Source: Ascidia mentula
Taxonomy: Eukaryota > Chordata > Ascidiacea > Phlebobranchia > Ascidiidae
Length of the DNA stretch: 64,000 bases
Assembly (NCBI GenBank): GCA_947561715.1
Contig: OX387204.1
Coordinates: 18,481,001 to 18,545,000 of the forward strand
Direction: 5' to 3'
Below, in pieces: positions 46,401 to 61,400 of the stretch. Below the pieces are notes generated by a model. The model had not been told where the DNA came from. It saw only the letters and a list, made by a program, of their open reading frames with translations, and made no database searches. Numbering within the stretch: position 1 is the stretch's first letter; every line of letters starts with the position of its first letter. The position numbers were made by a program, and so were the translations under genes.

Positions 46401-49400
46401 CAAAAGCGGATCCTCATCCCGGAAGGAGGAAGTTATGGATGTTGACGGCGGTGTTGCTACGAGACCGGATGTCCTGGATATAGCCCCGACCACTCAACTA
46501 GCAGCAGACGACGTTTTATTGAAAACTCCCCTCGGCCGCAAGTTTTCTGTCAAGAAACAAGCTCTTTCCAGTTCCGAAGCGCTCATGCGATGTTACGAAC
46601 GGATTCTACCCAGCTCCAAAGCTTTACCGACCGGAAGTGACGTAGATTCGCCCGTAGTACGCTTCAGTGAGCTCACGCAGGGCGTTCACGCATCGGTAAT
46701 CGTCAAGAAGAAAGGAAGTGACGGAAATCGACGATATTCTGTGGATGTTTTGAATCAAACTGACGATGAGAAGTTTAACTCGACCAACATAAACATCCAC
46801 GTGAAGGTAAAAGTTGAAAATATTTGGGTTAATTTCATTCCACGTGTTAATGTAATTCGCAGTATTGATAATAGAGGTGTTGTTTTCCTGTCGACATCCC
46901 CAACCAACAATAGAGGTGTTGTTTTTTTTTACTGCTATTTTAGATTATTTTAATAGAAATCCGTTTGAATATAATTTATCGAGTAAAGTATTTATTATAT
47001 TTCCAACACACAACATTTCGAATTCATATTTTTTTTATTTGTTCCACATTTCAACAATTTGTTTCATTTCAAGGATATTTATTTCGATTTCCCACACTTT
47101 TCATGATCCCAACTTTTAATTTCATCCAGGATTCTGTGAACATCCAAATATCCCCATTCTTACTGGACTCTTTACACCAGTTCGTGGATGCAGCTCAATC
47201 CATGGTTGCTTGGCAACATCCACTCGCCGTCCTCGCCGATCTCCAGGACAAATGCGTCTCCGATTCGGTGACGTCACACAAAGTTATGACGTCAATACAG
47301 TTGGAAGGTGACGTACTGGGATGAAGCAAATCTTAATTGTTTCAGTCAAGATATGTAAAATATCGAGCTCTTTTTATAGAATGACAATGTGACGCGTGAA
47401 TTTCGTTTTGAAAAGTCGTAAAAATGTTAAAACACAAACTGTTTAACATTTGTGGCTTGTCAAAAGATGTCGCTCTAGTTAGTGGATATTTTGAAATGAA
47501 TAAGTTTAAGTTTTAAGTTTTGTTGGTTGTTTATTAAAAACGTCCAAAAACATATAAAAAACAGTTACAACTGAGGCTACTCGTGATAGCACAACTTTAT
47601 ATTTTCTCCAAATGAATGGTTTTAATGCCAGTCGTCTTACCCCAACCTCTTCACATTACGTCACAGAATCCCAAACGAATGAAGAATCCGTGAAACCCGG
47701 TTTCCAGATCCAAGTCTACGTGGATTCACTATGTGTGAATGTGGTGCAAGCTACCTTGGGTGAAGATCCCGTCTTCAACCTCCACATCAACAAACTTCTT
47801 CCTGTCCCAGCCATGTCCATTCTATCTACAAGGTAGGGTCCATTGGCAACTTTTTCCCGACAAGTCGGAGCGAGATCTGAAAAATTAAGCTCTCGGTGAG
47901 GTTTGAACTCACACAGGGCCAGCGCTCTACCGACCAAGCTACGAGAGCTTAGAAGTTGGAGTTGTATCGTGAAAAGATACACTGGAACTCACATTCGACA
48001 ACTATATTCAGACTACCCATATAATATCTGATGTTTTTCAGTTAAAATTTCAGTTAAAACCTATCAAGATTAGGCCAGATTGCACAAATTTCAAAACATT
48101 TGTACAAAATCCATGTTTAGACTTGATCAAATCGACATCCACTTCGAGCTGAACAGCAAACACAACAAACTCGTATCGAAAATTCTCACCAAGCAGAGAA
48201 AAATATCGTCAGCCTCGAGCAAAAGCAGTGAATCAAAATCAAAAACAGGCGGAAGGGTAAAAATGTTAAAGATCGTGTGACAGAGAAAATTATTTGGTGA
48301 AGATTTGGAATTTTGAAAAGGAAAGCCAAAGCTAGGATGCTGTTAATCATATTCTCAGTAAATGTTTCGTACGCATGCTGGGTTCATCATCAGTACTACA
48401 ATGAACTGCTTGCAAAAAATCATCCTAGCTTTGGCTTTCCTTTTCAAAGTTATCAACTCCACTTATTTTGCACCCATTTGGAATTTTAATAAACGTTTCC
48501 CGATGTATTCCTTCCTGCATTGTGTTCCGAAAATGAACTTGAGCTCTGCATAAAATTCTGCACTTAAGATAAAACTTGTGGCACATTAGATTGTTTGGTG
48601 CAAGTTCAATTGCATGATTTGTTACTGCAATGCATTTTTCGTCACCCTGCATCATATACACCTCCTGCTTCCAGCCATCAGAAACGAATGACGACAGTGG
48701 TGACGTCACTGTCTTCGACTTCATCGGTCACGTGGCCATGGATTCTCTCGCACTCCAACTAAGAGTTCTCAGCGAAGACGGGAAACTCCCTGAGAAAACG
48801 AGTATGATTTCTATCCCGGACAACAGCTGCCGAGCTTCGTTCCATTTCGATGATGACGTCATACTGCCTGACGCCAGAGCTTCCGTCAAGGAATTCGAAT
48901 GTAAGCAGTTAGTATGTGGGATTGTAATAAACACTGCGGCAAACTTTTAATAGTAATTTGAACTGGAGGAACTTTGGTTTATTGCACCATTTTGGTGTGA
49001 AATGAACGAAATGCAAAGTTGTCTATAATTCTGTTAATATTTTGCGTTTCATTTTGCAACTGATACATCAATATATTTCAATATGGCACCAAAAACTATG
49101 TTTTAAAGCCGGGTTATTGTCGAATCGCCCGTTTACCTCACGTTACGTTCCATCCAGCTTTGCCACTTCAAACTAAAAAACGTCAGCCTCCTCCAAAACC
49201 CTGGGGTTGGGTGACGATGGAAGCTGGGTGTAGGACGGTAGTTGCCAACATTGTGAAGCAGGTTGGGGACGGGAAGATGGAATGGAAAGAGTCTCCTGCT
49301 AAAGGTGAGGGGGGAGTTAAAAAAAATCATTTCTTTTATTACTGGATCAATATCAACCAAACTTCATGAAATACAGTGTTTAGTTGATGATATGTTTAGT

Positions 49401-52400
49401 TATTGTTTATATTCTTTCCACTGCTTCCATGTGGGAACATGTTTTATCTTTTTGTAGCTCCAGTTCCAAGCAACACCAATGAAACCGCCCGTGTCCACTT
49501 TGAAAAGTCTTTTCTGTCACCAAGTGAGAAGAAGAACATTTGATTTCTATTTAAAACTCTATGTTGTGTTTGTGTATGATTTCTATATTAGTTTTAGAGT
49601 TTATTGGAAGTAGTTGTGCAATTTCATTTTGAATAGTTGACAAAAAATCCTATAGTGGAATACATCTTAATGTTGATTACATTGGGCTACTTTTTCGTAG
49701 CCGACGAAGCGAAGGGCGTGCCAGACGATCACGTGACCAACGGTGTGCTCAATGTCGACCTCGTGTGGCTGAATGTTGTTTCTCCGCTCTCTCCATCCCA
49801 AGCCCTCAAGTGGAGGTAATGTTTAAATTCCCCCATTTTCTGCGTAGTACAAATCTGTGTAATTTAAACAAATTTGTGCTGTTTTTTTTTATCTTTGAAC
49901 TACTTTTACCAGTACTGTGGCGGATCATTAACCCATTGTTGTTGTGACGCTCGATAATGTCAATTTAAATTTTAGGTTTCCTTTCCTGTAATCACTTAAA
50001 AAAATTAACAGCAACGGATTTTTTCAAGTTCACTGTGCTGTCCAACTTATCGCAGGGGTTTGTAAAGTAACGTAATTTTACATAGGTCCTAGTTTGCAAG
50101 GATTATTATCAGTAAAATACAGTTTTTTTTAGTATTGTATACTATGCACTTCCACCAGTAATATCTCCATGTCACAATGCGTCTGTTTATTGTTTCAAGT
50201 CGTTCGTGTCGGACGTGGAACCTTCTCACTTCCACTGCTCCCAGCATTTCGGCGTGGCTCGACCCGCTTGACTGCCTCCTTGGCTCGCTTGATCGTTACG
50301 AGAAACAGCGCCAAATGCGGAAGTTGGCGACACTAAACGCCGGCCTCGTGATGGCGCTCGAGAAGGCGATTAACGACAACGAGGCCGGTCGACAACTTTG
50401 GGATGCGAAAAAGCACAAGTTCAACGTCCTGTCGGACATGTCAAAGTAATCATAAAATATTGATTCGTTGGTCAGGAAATTTGTTTGGTAACTGTGGCGT
50501 TCATTGTGTCAAGTTAACTTTTTACGTGGGAAATGTATGTGTATGTGTATAAGTTCAGCCCACCCTGCTATGAAGTAGTGATAATACAGGTTATGTACAT
50601 ACTTATGAGCGTATTGTTGCCAGAAGTTAAATATTATTTACAATTTGTCAACAAAATTAAGTTTTACAGATTCTTCTGCCATAATGCATGAGGATTAAAA
50701 TGTTTTCAATTTTTCAAACATAGACTTTAATTTTTACACTTTTCTCCAGTTCGATTAGACAAGATGCAAGTTTCAAGCTCTGTGATGCCCTCCAGCGGTT
50801 TCTGCGCGATCCCGAAGAGCTTACGTTACTTGATGCCTCGTTAGAAAACCCTCTAGCACTTGCCACAATGGAGAAGGGCTTGCAGTCGGTGATGGCGCAA
50901 TGGCACGAGCTTACCGGGACGATACTGGTTGAAAATGTGAGGAAATCAAGAAAGAAGACAAGCAGTGTGCTGGAATTTCAAAACAAGTTAGTTCCTACAC
51001 ATAACAGCTTGACATTGCTTCTGTATCGAATTCCAAAACCACTGGCTTAAATTGCTGCCTTAGTTTGTGGTATAGTAGGATGCTGCCTGAACTGTTCATT
51101 CCTGTAGATTGGAAACCTTTGTTTTGTTATTAATATATTATTGCATAATGAAATAAATGTAGAGAAACGGCATAGGTAACGAAACATTAATTATCAAATG
51201 AAGCTCCCATTATTACTACGTATTTGGTTGTACGACGTCATTTAGCGTTTAAATCCCTTCAACAGCAGAAGCAGCAATCGACCGGTTATCAAGTATGGCG
51301 GGAATCTAGAACTTTCTATGGTAATTGAACCCCCTCCGAATCAACCAACCAGAATCATCAACGACTCCGGAAAACAACCCCTGCTTACTCCAGGTTTGAT
51401 CTCACGACCCAATGATTCTCAACCGTTCACAATTCGTGACTTCCTAATCAGCAAAACTTGAGCCCTGCGACCCTTTGCTCATCCGTTGATAGGAAGAAGT
51501 TTAATATAACGCAATCAGTGCGGACACCTTTTTGGCCCATTTCAAAATGCCCTGTGGCTTCCAGGAATCCATAGACCGCCGTGACCTTTTGGGAACGTTT
51601 AGTTTGACGATTACTCGGCTTCGTCTTTTTCCGCGGTAGAAATAAGTTTTACGCACACGCCTAAGCACACTGTGTCACGTGTTTAACTTTTCCTTGTTTT
51701 GGAATTTGATTTAAACCTTTCAATGAAGGTGTTTAATGGAAACACTGACATACTTAGCGCACTATCTCAACACCCTATAATTCTAATCTAAAGGAAGGAT
51801 GGTCGAAGTTTCCCATGGAAAGATGCATGATATCCAGTTCCATCACACGGCTACACTTTTTTGATCTTTGTGTTTTCCTCTTGCACCCATTAACGTTTTC
51901 ACAAATTAAAATATTCCTATTATATTCAGAACTCAACAGGAGAGGTGAAAGTTCGGAGCAGCGCCACCAAGCGGGCAGACCAGAGATCGCCGAACAAGTT
52001 GTTTATAAGCAACAGCAAAGCATGTACAGGTAGGGCTGTGAATATATGGAAAGGATGTTGTTTTTTTCGCTATTCATTTACTGATGTTACTCGATGTAAG
52101 AAATAATTTTTTTGTAAACTGTGTCGGACCAGGGGTAAAATTAACACAAACGTTCCAGTTTCTGTGATAATTATTGAAGGTGCCACCAAGGTTTGAGCGA
52201 GTCTTATTTTCAGGCAATCTATTCATTGTTTGTTTTTTTATTTTGTTTTAAGCTGGATGCAGAATCCTGACGTTGAAGCCCCTCGCGAAAGGTTGGTGAT
52301 GCTATTTTGGAATGTTAATGATCCTTTCCATTGTCTGTATGGTTGGCACAGGAAAATCGTGACTTAGGTTGCCTTTTGAAATAAAAAACAAGTTATATTT

Positions 52401-55400
52401 GGTTTAAAAAAATCACAAGCAAGAAACCACGGTGTTTGCAACTAAGATGTTGAACTAAGTTTGTTTCTCAACTGAATGTACATGTGTGTCTTGGTTTATT
52501 TTTGCTTTAGTTTTGTTGAAGCTCGTGAAGCGGAAGGATCGGGAAATAATTCAACATTATTTAACTTCAAAGCAGTTGACCTCACTGCCGACAGCATCCC
52601 GGCCTCCCAGGTTCGATTAAAACAACTAAATATCGCAACCTCGTGCATAAATGGCGATTGCTAATTTCACGAAATTTTGGAACGGTACAAACACTTGTCC
52701 ACTTTGACAGATGTAGTAATTGAACTAGGATACAACTATTAGTGCATCTGTTCGTCGAAGTATTAGCTATATCCACTATTTTTACTTTGCCATAGATTTA
52801 TATTAAATGCAAGTTTACTGCTTTATATTTATATTGCGACTGGTCTTAGTGATGTTATTTGCTGCTTTTTTAATAGCAATTTTACTACCGTGTCATAGGA
52901 CGGCCTTTTGTGCCAACAATTATAACACACATGCCTAAACCTTTAGTTTGATTTCTTCCTCAAACAGAAGAAGTTTGAACACCTTTTGAAACATGCTGGT
53001 GTTCAAGGTCAAATAGAAACTGACGATTCATCCAACGCTATACGATCTTTGTGTTCTGGAAGTCTTATGATCAAATCAAACCTCAAGTCACTCAGGTAAA
53101 GCTGTGATTGGATAAATTTTGTATAAAATTTACGTCATCAGATCTGTTAGGTTTGTTTGTGACAAAGACTGGGTATCTTATTTTTTACAGCATTTATTTT
53201 TTAAATCTGAAGTCGTTTTTCTTACAAGTTTATTTGATACATACATATTCCCTCTACTTGCAGATTTTATTTTAGTATATTTAATGTACAAAAGACTGTC
53301 AAAATTTCTGTTATGTGTTTCACTTGTTTGCGAGGAGAATTCTGGCATTCTTTTGCGAAGATTTTTAACCGACGATTTCGAAGTTTGTTTAATTTATCAA
53401 GTTATCTATTCCCCTCTATCATTCTCACTTAAATAATGCAGTTTATTTCAATCTTTGTTCAATTTAACGTAGAATCGACAAACAGAACCCGGACAAGATG
53501 TACACGCGCGAAACCGCTTTCCACAAAACGAGGCGAGACAGATCGTAAGTTATCATGTTTGTTGTAGTGTTTGTGGGTTTGCTCATATCTTTATTGATGT
53601 AAATATTAAATATTGGTTAAACATATAAATATTGAAGCCCAAAACTTCGTTGACTTGTAACAAGTAGGAGTAACTTTGTGTGCTGGTACGAGTTGCAAAC
53701 TTGCAAACGAGCTTGATTATTCGTACACAAAAAACTACACGAATGGTATTTACGTTATGTGGTAGCGGCTGTGTTCCTTCAAACTGTAATGTGCGATAAG
53801 TCCCATTTGCTAATGGAGAAACCACAGTTATTCAGCTGTAAAGATTCACAACAAGATTTCAATAAAATTTTATTTGACCTTGCAGGAGCCGTCGAAGGTC
53901 ATACGCAAAGTCGGACCTTCCCATTCTTTTATTCCAGGGTTTTACGTTTAATGCTTCTGTAATTGACACAATCATCAGTGACGTCAGTGAAAACGAAGAG
54001 TAAGTTCTTACTCGACAGAATTGTTTCGCTTTTTTGATGACTTGGACATCTTATGCTGTTATACTTATACATATACAGCGAATTCAAGTTTTACATAATG
54101 TCTTAACTATCGGCGAAAATTTGCTTCTCGGTGATTTACAAGATAAACTATTGACAAGCAAACGTTTATTCAGATTAAAACGGTTGGGTTACAATGAATA
54201 TATACTTGAATTTGCAGTTTTTAAACTTTTTCTTTTTTTAAAAACAACGAAAATAAATTAAATATTTGGTGTATGTCGGAGCAGTTACTGATATGAACGT
54301 TTTTCCAGCAGGAAAGTTACAGGGTCGTATCATTTTAATGACAATAAAACCTGGTGTTTACAGAACCCAACAACAAGTTGTTGACGGATCAAAGAGAAAA
54401 GGTGGAAACACAAACAACAGTAACAACTCCAACTCCCAACCTCAACCTACCGGGAGGAATGGTCAGAAGCAAAGGTGTGGAATGTGTGCACATATTGGCT
54501 TATTGTCCCTTAGTCCAACGTGTGGCTATAGCAACCCTCACATACGCTACCACTAAAGCCAGTTATGATGAGTAATAATTACTTGGAAAATAAGGTCAAT
54601 TAGAACAAATTTTGGTTGATGTTATTGGGTAAAGTTTTATGTGTTGTCAAACCCAAGTTTTTTAATAATTATCCAGAGATTTTTGTAGCTGTCAGAGAAC
54701 GTAAATTTAGAAATAACTTTCATTGCAAGGTATTGTATTAACAATCCTGAAATTCTCGATGCCATTTCTTTTTGTCACTTGTGCATACAAGTTAGCAACC
54801 ACCCTGGTTGTTTAAATGAAACAAATTCTCAGTAAAAATTTCGTAAAAAAGTTTTGTCAAAATTCCTGTCAAGTTGGAGCACAAGCGATAAATTATTGTA
54901 GAAAATCGAACAATGCAAACAAAATAATTTGTTTGTGAAGATCGACATTAAAAGTTCACGTCGATTCATCGCTGAAACAAGCGACACAGAAAGTTGATAT
55001 CGACCTTGTGCGACTTCTCCACCAGTTTGTTCAATGCTCGGACGCAATCCAACAAGCTAAGACTGATATACAGGTTTGTGGCCCCTTACCTTTAAAATCT
55101 CTACTGGTTTTAACTGGAGAGATTGTCGCTGCTTCAAAGGGTGAAATATTGTTTGTGTCAAGTTTACTGGCGTGAGTTCAACCCAGCTGATAGCTTTATG
55201 GCTAACAAAGACTTAGTAACGGATATAACAACTCTTGAGAGAAATTCCAAGTCGAATATTTATGAATTGAAACCTTGTGAAGCAAACGACTTGGAATTCA
55301 TTCCAGAACCAAGTCTTTGTTAGTTATGAAGCTATCAGAAGATTGTATTCGGACAAAATCTCATTCGGTGACATCAGATGATTATTTTGCTTTAGGTTAA

Positions 55401-58400
55401 TAAATATACCGAGGGTTCAACTTCACCCGACCCCATGTCTATCCATAGAAGAACTCCATCTAACATCACCAATGCAAGTGGATTTAGCGCGCCCTTGGAG
55501 AGGTATGGGTAGTTCTCATACCGATTGAGCCACGAGTCATGTTTACGTTCAAAACATTTTGTTCTATAAATATCTTTAAAAAGGTAAAAAAAGATTAAAC
55601 GAAAATCTTGGAGGGTGATTTCTATTGGTAATATTTACTCTTTTCTATGTATGCTTTATTATTTCTATGTAAAGTAAATAATGGTTATGTATTCATAGAC
55701 CAACACTCCACAGAAGACATTTTTCTCAAACTTCGGGCATGGCTCGATTCCACTCAGTAATTTCTGACACAAGTTCAATTTCTTCTTCAACCGACAGTGA
55801 AACCTTAACACGAGCTTGGCAGGTTGGAATTTATTGCTTTTAGCAAATTGTGCAAAATAGAAAATATGTGAATGAAAGGAAAGCAACAAGATCACGGGTT
55901 TCTCCACTCGTTTTGGGTCCATCGACGTCCTGGCCTAGTTTTTAACTCCACGGTCCCCATTGTCGATAAGTTTTGGTGTCGACTCAATACAAAATGAACT
56001 TTTAAATGGTTTATTGTTGGGGAAAGTCCCTGGGGGAACCCTTGTTAGGTGGACCCCCAGTTAAGAAACCCTGGATGATCATAAGAAATACTTTTTTATC
56101 TTTGTTTTTAAATATTGTCGTTAAAAACGTTTCTTTTTGTTATTTTATTCCCGGGAGATTTTATTACGTGAGCGTAACATTGAAATAAACTTTATGTCAT
56201 GCAAAAGTAAAATTTTACCAATTTTTGTGAAACGAAACACCTTGGTTCGTTTTTAGAGGATACTTAAATGATTTTTTTCTTGAATTTAGATTTTCTACAG
56301 ACTGATAGACCTTCAAAACGGTGTGACAGGATCTTCTTGGTTGCGGGTCAGAGGTAAGAGCTTTAAAACAAAAACTTGGCTTCAATCTTTTTGTGGTTTA
56401 TTTTGGTGGAGAAACCTAAAAGGGTAAAAGTCAGTAATAAGAAAAAATAACTCACATAGAGTGTGACAACTGATCGTCCATCACTCTTTGTGAATATTAT
56501 GGATACCAGACAAGACAGGGCAGATCAGTCGGTACCACCTGGCAAACAGGCGGATTCCTGTTCTCTGAATGACATTCTCTCTTAAGTCACTGATGTGGAC
56601 GAACAACTTATATGTCAATGAATACTGATCAACAAACTTTTACATTATGTTACCACATGATGGTGATCCCGGTGATGCAATTTTGAATTTGAGACTCCAG
56701 TAATATATCTTGCCCGTGATATCAGAAACATACTTGTTTTTTTTTGCAACAAATGAACAAAGTTAAGACAAATCTTTGTAGTCTTTCAATGGCTTTGTTG
56801 TTGTTTTTTTGCTGAGAACCCGTTCCACTAACTTTGTGTTTGTTTCAAATGCAGACGAGTTGGAAATTGAAAGTGACAGACCACGTGGTTTGAGTTACTT
56901 GGCACCACAAGAAAAGATGATGTACCCGAACCCAATCCTAACCGTGGTCGCTTCAGTGACATTTCAGATAAGAAAGGTATATCACAGTTCTTATTAGTAA
57001 GATTATACACCGGTAAAAACACTCTAACTAAAGTTATTAGAGCTGTGATCGCCAAATATAAAAGGCCTGCGCAGTGGGGCGATCCTGCCTTGATGCTATG
57101 CGAAAGCATGGTATTACTTCTGCGTTGTCTAACTGAAGTTAATTATCTTTGATAGTGATAAATAAGTTATACGAAACAATTACCACAAATTTTGTAATGT
57201 CCTTAATATGTTTGTTTGAGCTTTTTCTTCAATATGTTTGATTTTTTTACCGTTGACGTAAGACTTGCTTTGGGTGGCATTTTAAATAAGAAAGGTCAGA
57301 GTTCTTATCAACAAGATTTTCTACCGTTCAAACTCTTATCCATCTACTTTTGTGGAGACTATAAATTACATGTGATGTATCCGCTGAAATGTTACGATAT
57401 CCTTAATAGTTTAATTTGTTTCAATACCGTTTGCGTAGAACTTGCTCCGAGCGTAGGAAAATACGATGGAACCGTTTTTATCATTTCAGTTGATAAGTTT
57501 AGCGGCGTAAATTTCAACCATTCACGTACTTTCCATTCCTCGACAGGTGAGCTTGACGGCTGAATTCGGCGACCTCAAGTTATCGATATTGTTAAGCGAC
57601 TTGTCGGTCTCTGTATCCCACACACAAACTTCCCTCAGTCCGTTTGTCAAACAAGCCAAGTCGATTCTTCAGGGAAAACTGGCGAAAATCCAGGGAGATA
57701 TAACTGAACATATACCTGGAATGAAAAAGGTTGGATTTTAGATATTGATAAATATTGGATGGTTTTAAACAATTCCCGGGCTTGTTTTAAACGTATTTTG
57801 AGATTATCATTTAGGATGTGATTCCTTTCTTTGTATTTCCCTGAATTAGTTTTGGAAATTTGTGAATGTTTTGTATATATCAAAATTAAACAGGATAACA
57901 TACAAACAGTCAGCACAACTAATAAGTAGGCGTTAAAAAATGTCTCCAATCGTTATGATTTTACCTTTATCGAATATTTCCTGAAAAATATTTTGTTCAT
58001 TTTAGACTGTGATCACGTGCGAAGTGGCCGCGAGTAACCTCGACGCAGCGACCAATCACAAGCGTGACAGTTGCGATGGCAACACGTGCTCCCTTCGGAT
58101 TGGTCGAATCCTCATCGATCTTCCTCAGCATCCCGCCTCACTGCATGACGTAGTGTCACGTGGTACTCACAATTTCTCGACTCATCTTCTGGAATTTTCC
58201 AGAACGCCAACCTACAAGATGTAAGTTGAATATTGTGGAAATTATTTGTATTTAACTTTTTTTTGTTTTGATTTAAAATTACATTCAAAGCTATTTCAGT
58301 CACCGTAAATTTTGTTGAACTAAACGCAAACTTAATGCGTTGTTAAAATAGTTAGGATTGGATATCGATAAAACTTTGTAAGTTATCGTGTCAGAAAACC

Positions 58401-61400
58401 AAGTAAAAGTTATTTTGGGAATTTCGTCGGCCACAGGAAATCCAGCACAAGTTTGGTTTAAATCAGGGCTCCACGGACCGGTTTATTGCAAATCTTTTTT
58501 GCCCTAAAAGTGTGACAAAGCCTTATTTCACATCACCATACCGCTCTATAGGAGACTTGGACATACCATGCAAAAATTATTTCGGCTTGGATTAGGTTTG
58601 CAACATGTTTGCGTGCATGAAGCGCCAAATTCATCCCCTAAATGCGGTAAAAAATTGTTACTCCCGTGCAATCCGGTTATAACTGCCCCATGGACCCGGT
58701 GCCGAAACACGAAGCTCCGGTTTAAGCAATCAAAAACTACAGACTTTACTGCAAACCAAGCTATCTGGCTGAGATAAACTTACGCACATATTTCACTTCT
58801 TGCAGGTCGTTTGACGTGGTGGATGGGTTGCCCGTGGAAACCCCCTCAGCAGCCACTCTGCCCCCATTGACCCCTATGACCCCAAATACGATCACAGCCA
58901 TCATTGACCTTTCACAGGATTCCTCTGAAGTTAACGACGTCCCAGTCGTTATCATGTAAGTTGGGTTTAGAAATAGACAGACCAAAAAATTTGACCCAAA
59001 TACTTGTTTTTAGGAAATATTTGCCAGCATTTGTATCATTAAAAAATATGTTTTCTGGGTTAAAATCTATTGACTTTCGTGTAATAAAGCATCAATGTTG
59101 TCAAAAGCAAAGGGTGGAAATCGTTGCAACTATGGGTCGGGAATAGGAAGTGATTCCTGGAATCGGTTATCAGGAATCCAGCATGTGTTTGTGTATCAAC
59201 ATTTGCATCGCGAACCAAGTTTAAAAACGCACGTGGCACCTTTATAGCTTGATTGAGAGTGAATTGAATTGTAATGATAACAGAAGTACGGTATATACAG
59301 CTCCACTGACATACACGTAAATTCCATCACGGCAAGATCCGCAATGAACTAAATTACATGATTCATTTTTAACAATAAAAATTTTAGCGGAGAAGCAACA
59401 CTGGAGGGCGTACGTGCGACCGTGAACCTCCTCCCATCACTGAGGGTTTCTTACGTCACAGAGACCATTGTTGGAAAGGGTCAAACTGGTCCGGACGCCA
59501 ACTTCTCGCTCATCCTATCTACACACGATTTTATTTTTATGTCCGAGGTAAAATATGAACCGAAAGCACAGAAAAGTTTGTTTTTCAAATGGTTTTGTGT
59601 GGGTTTGCTTGGAATTTGTAAATGTTGTTGGTCTCTTTGTGACAGTGAGATATAAATATACATGTGTGTGTGTGCGTAAGTCCTATAATTTCGTGATATA
59701 TTCAAACATTATCAATTATAATTTTAAGAGTTTATTGATAGCACTTGCACATTAAAGAACAATATAGAAATAAACTAAAGAAAAAACGAGCAAGATTTGT
59801 TCCAACGAATCGTTAAATATGGAAAACTGTGCAGGGGAAATTGCAACCAATAAATCCTGTATTTATGGAGTAGTTTTAATAGCGTGTCATTTTTCCCCAG
59901 ATAGCGGATGATCCAGAAACGTACCCAATCCCAACCAAGATCCAACTCCCTGCAATAAATACCAGTGGAGAGTTAATGAACCACAAAAAGTCACAAAACA
60001 ACCTTGAAAGTGAGGGGAACCACCGTATGTGGGCTGTTATAAATCCTCATAATTCTGTGCTTGATTTCCAAATTCTTTGAAACGTTGTGGCGATTTTTCA
60101 GAATACGATATGGAAGCAAATTTTACGTTTTCACCACGAAAAATTCAATTCCTCGTTTGATTGAAGTAAAACAACTTGGTTGTAATTTTTTACGTAAACG
60201 ATTCTTTGTTTATATTCCAGAATCTGAAGGAGAGCTTCGGGAAGGGAATTATTTAAGGATAAAAGTTCGGATCGGGGGATTCGATCACTCACTAACGACC
60301 GATCTCTTCAATCAACTCGTTTTCTTTCACGAGGTTTTCATGCAAGAGGTAGCGGAAAAAATTATTCGGTTGACTGACATCGCATCCACACTGGGAAAAT
60401 TCTTCTGTTTAAAAAAACATAGTTAATCATAAATTTTTGGTAATTAAACAAGTTCAAATCGTCTTAACTATTGCCGCCACCTGTTATCTTGACACCGCTC
60501 TTTATTTTACGTCACTTTACAGGTCAATGACGTCATCACGAAAGTGTCACGTGGCAACAAGCCAGTGTCGGTTCGTTCCGAAACAAGTGTTCACTCACCC
60601 GAAACGAACCACGGTCAAAGTTTTTTGTACGAGCTCGAAGTGGATTTGGAGGTGAGACGTCAGAAACATTTCAAAATTAAGTTTCTCAACAAAATTGACA
60701 TAAAATCGTGGTACAAAATGTTTAATATATTCGTATGCAATTGACATAATTAAAGCAATATGTTTTGGAAAACCAAAAGAAGATTAAAAAATTAAAGAAC
60801 AGATGGCCATATTTTGTTACTGTTCCGAAACTGGAGGTCGAAGTTTGTTGAATTTCAGAATACACGCTTTCAAAAATTCACCATTTGCTTTAGGGGACGT
60901 TTTCATTGAACCTTCCAAACTATGAGAAGGTTCAATGTTATATCATAAATTAATAATTCCTCATTGTATTTCCACAGGGTTTACGACTGACCGCCACAAC
61001 TCCATCTGGAAACGCTGTTCGATTGAAAACCGGAAAGATCGAATTTCAACTTTCAAACAGAGTTTTGCGATCTTCTGGTGGCAAAAAACTAAGTATGTTA
61101 TTCTTCGTCTTAATTAAGTTGGAAAAAAATGTAGAGAAAATATCTTATGGACTGTATGAACGTATCTCCCTGGCAAAAGCTGCATTTTTTTGCTGCATTA
61201 GAACGTCTATCAGAAAAGCAGGGTTTTGTAAAAAAAAATCATTTTGTTTTTGTTCAAAAACGAATCGAGTTGAGTTCTGGCAACAACTCCATTTATCCCC
61301 AACCTTGTTTGCAGAAAATTTATCGAAATATCTGAGTATGTTCGGCAAAGCACACGTCGACCTCGCCCTGTCCCTCGGGACTCTTCATTTCAACAACGTC

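Larger units (their letters stand above)
46025..56976 (+). other. BLTP1: BLTP1 exons 21-43 (variable middle part)
   Basis: Exons: 46025-46806, 47130-47307, 47565-47832, 48121-48256, 48675-48900, 49158-49304, 49458-49523, 49701-49815, 50200-50445, 50750-50986, 51269-51393, 51930-52029, 52253-52291, 52511-52610, 52968-53095, 53473-53544, 53886-53999, 54364-54474, 54941-55073, 55396-55502, 55699-55822, 56290-56353 and 56855-56976. Exon 21 is a long Ser-rich segment, as in vertebrates. Exon 33 is a 39-bp microexon (SWMQNPDVEAPRER at its edges). Exon 38 is a low-complexity Asn/Ser/Gln linker. Conserved anchors are WNLLTSTAPSISAWLDPLD, VDIDLVRLLHQFVQCSDAI and FYRLIDLQNGVTG. The exon 23 acceptor (47564) lacks a good pyrimidine tract and is the weakest junction. 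Introns here hold the MITE at 48312 and a tRNA-like repeat at 47862. Confidence 0.88.

Noticed and set aside
46865-47324. Phe-rich frames downstream of BLTP1 exon 21
   Set aside because: T-rich intron sequence with two direct AATAGAGGTGTTGTTTT repeats; not coding until exon 22 at 47130.
57216-57563. 115-codon plus-strand frame overlapping BLTP1 exon 44
   Set aside because: It is hydrophobic intron sequence; the exon frame starting at 57547 matches BLTP1 and fits the phase of exon 43.
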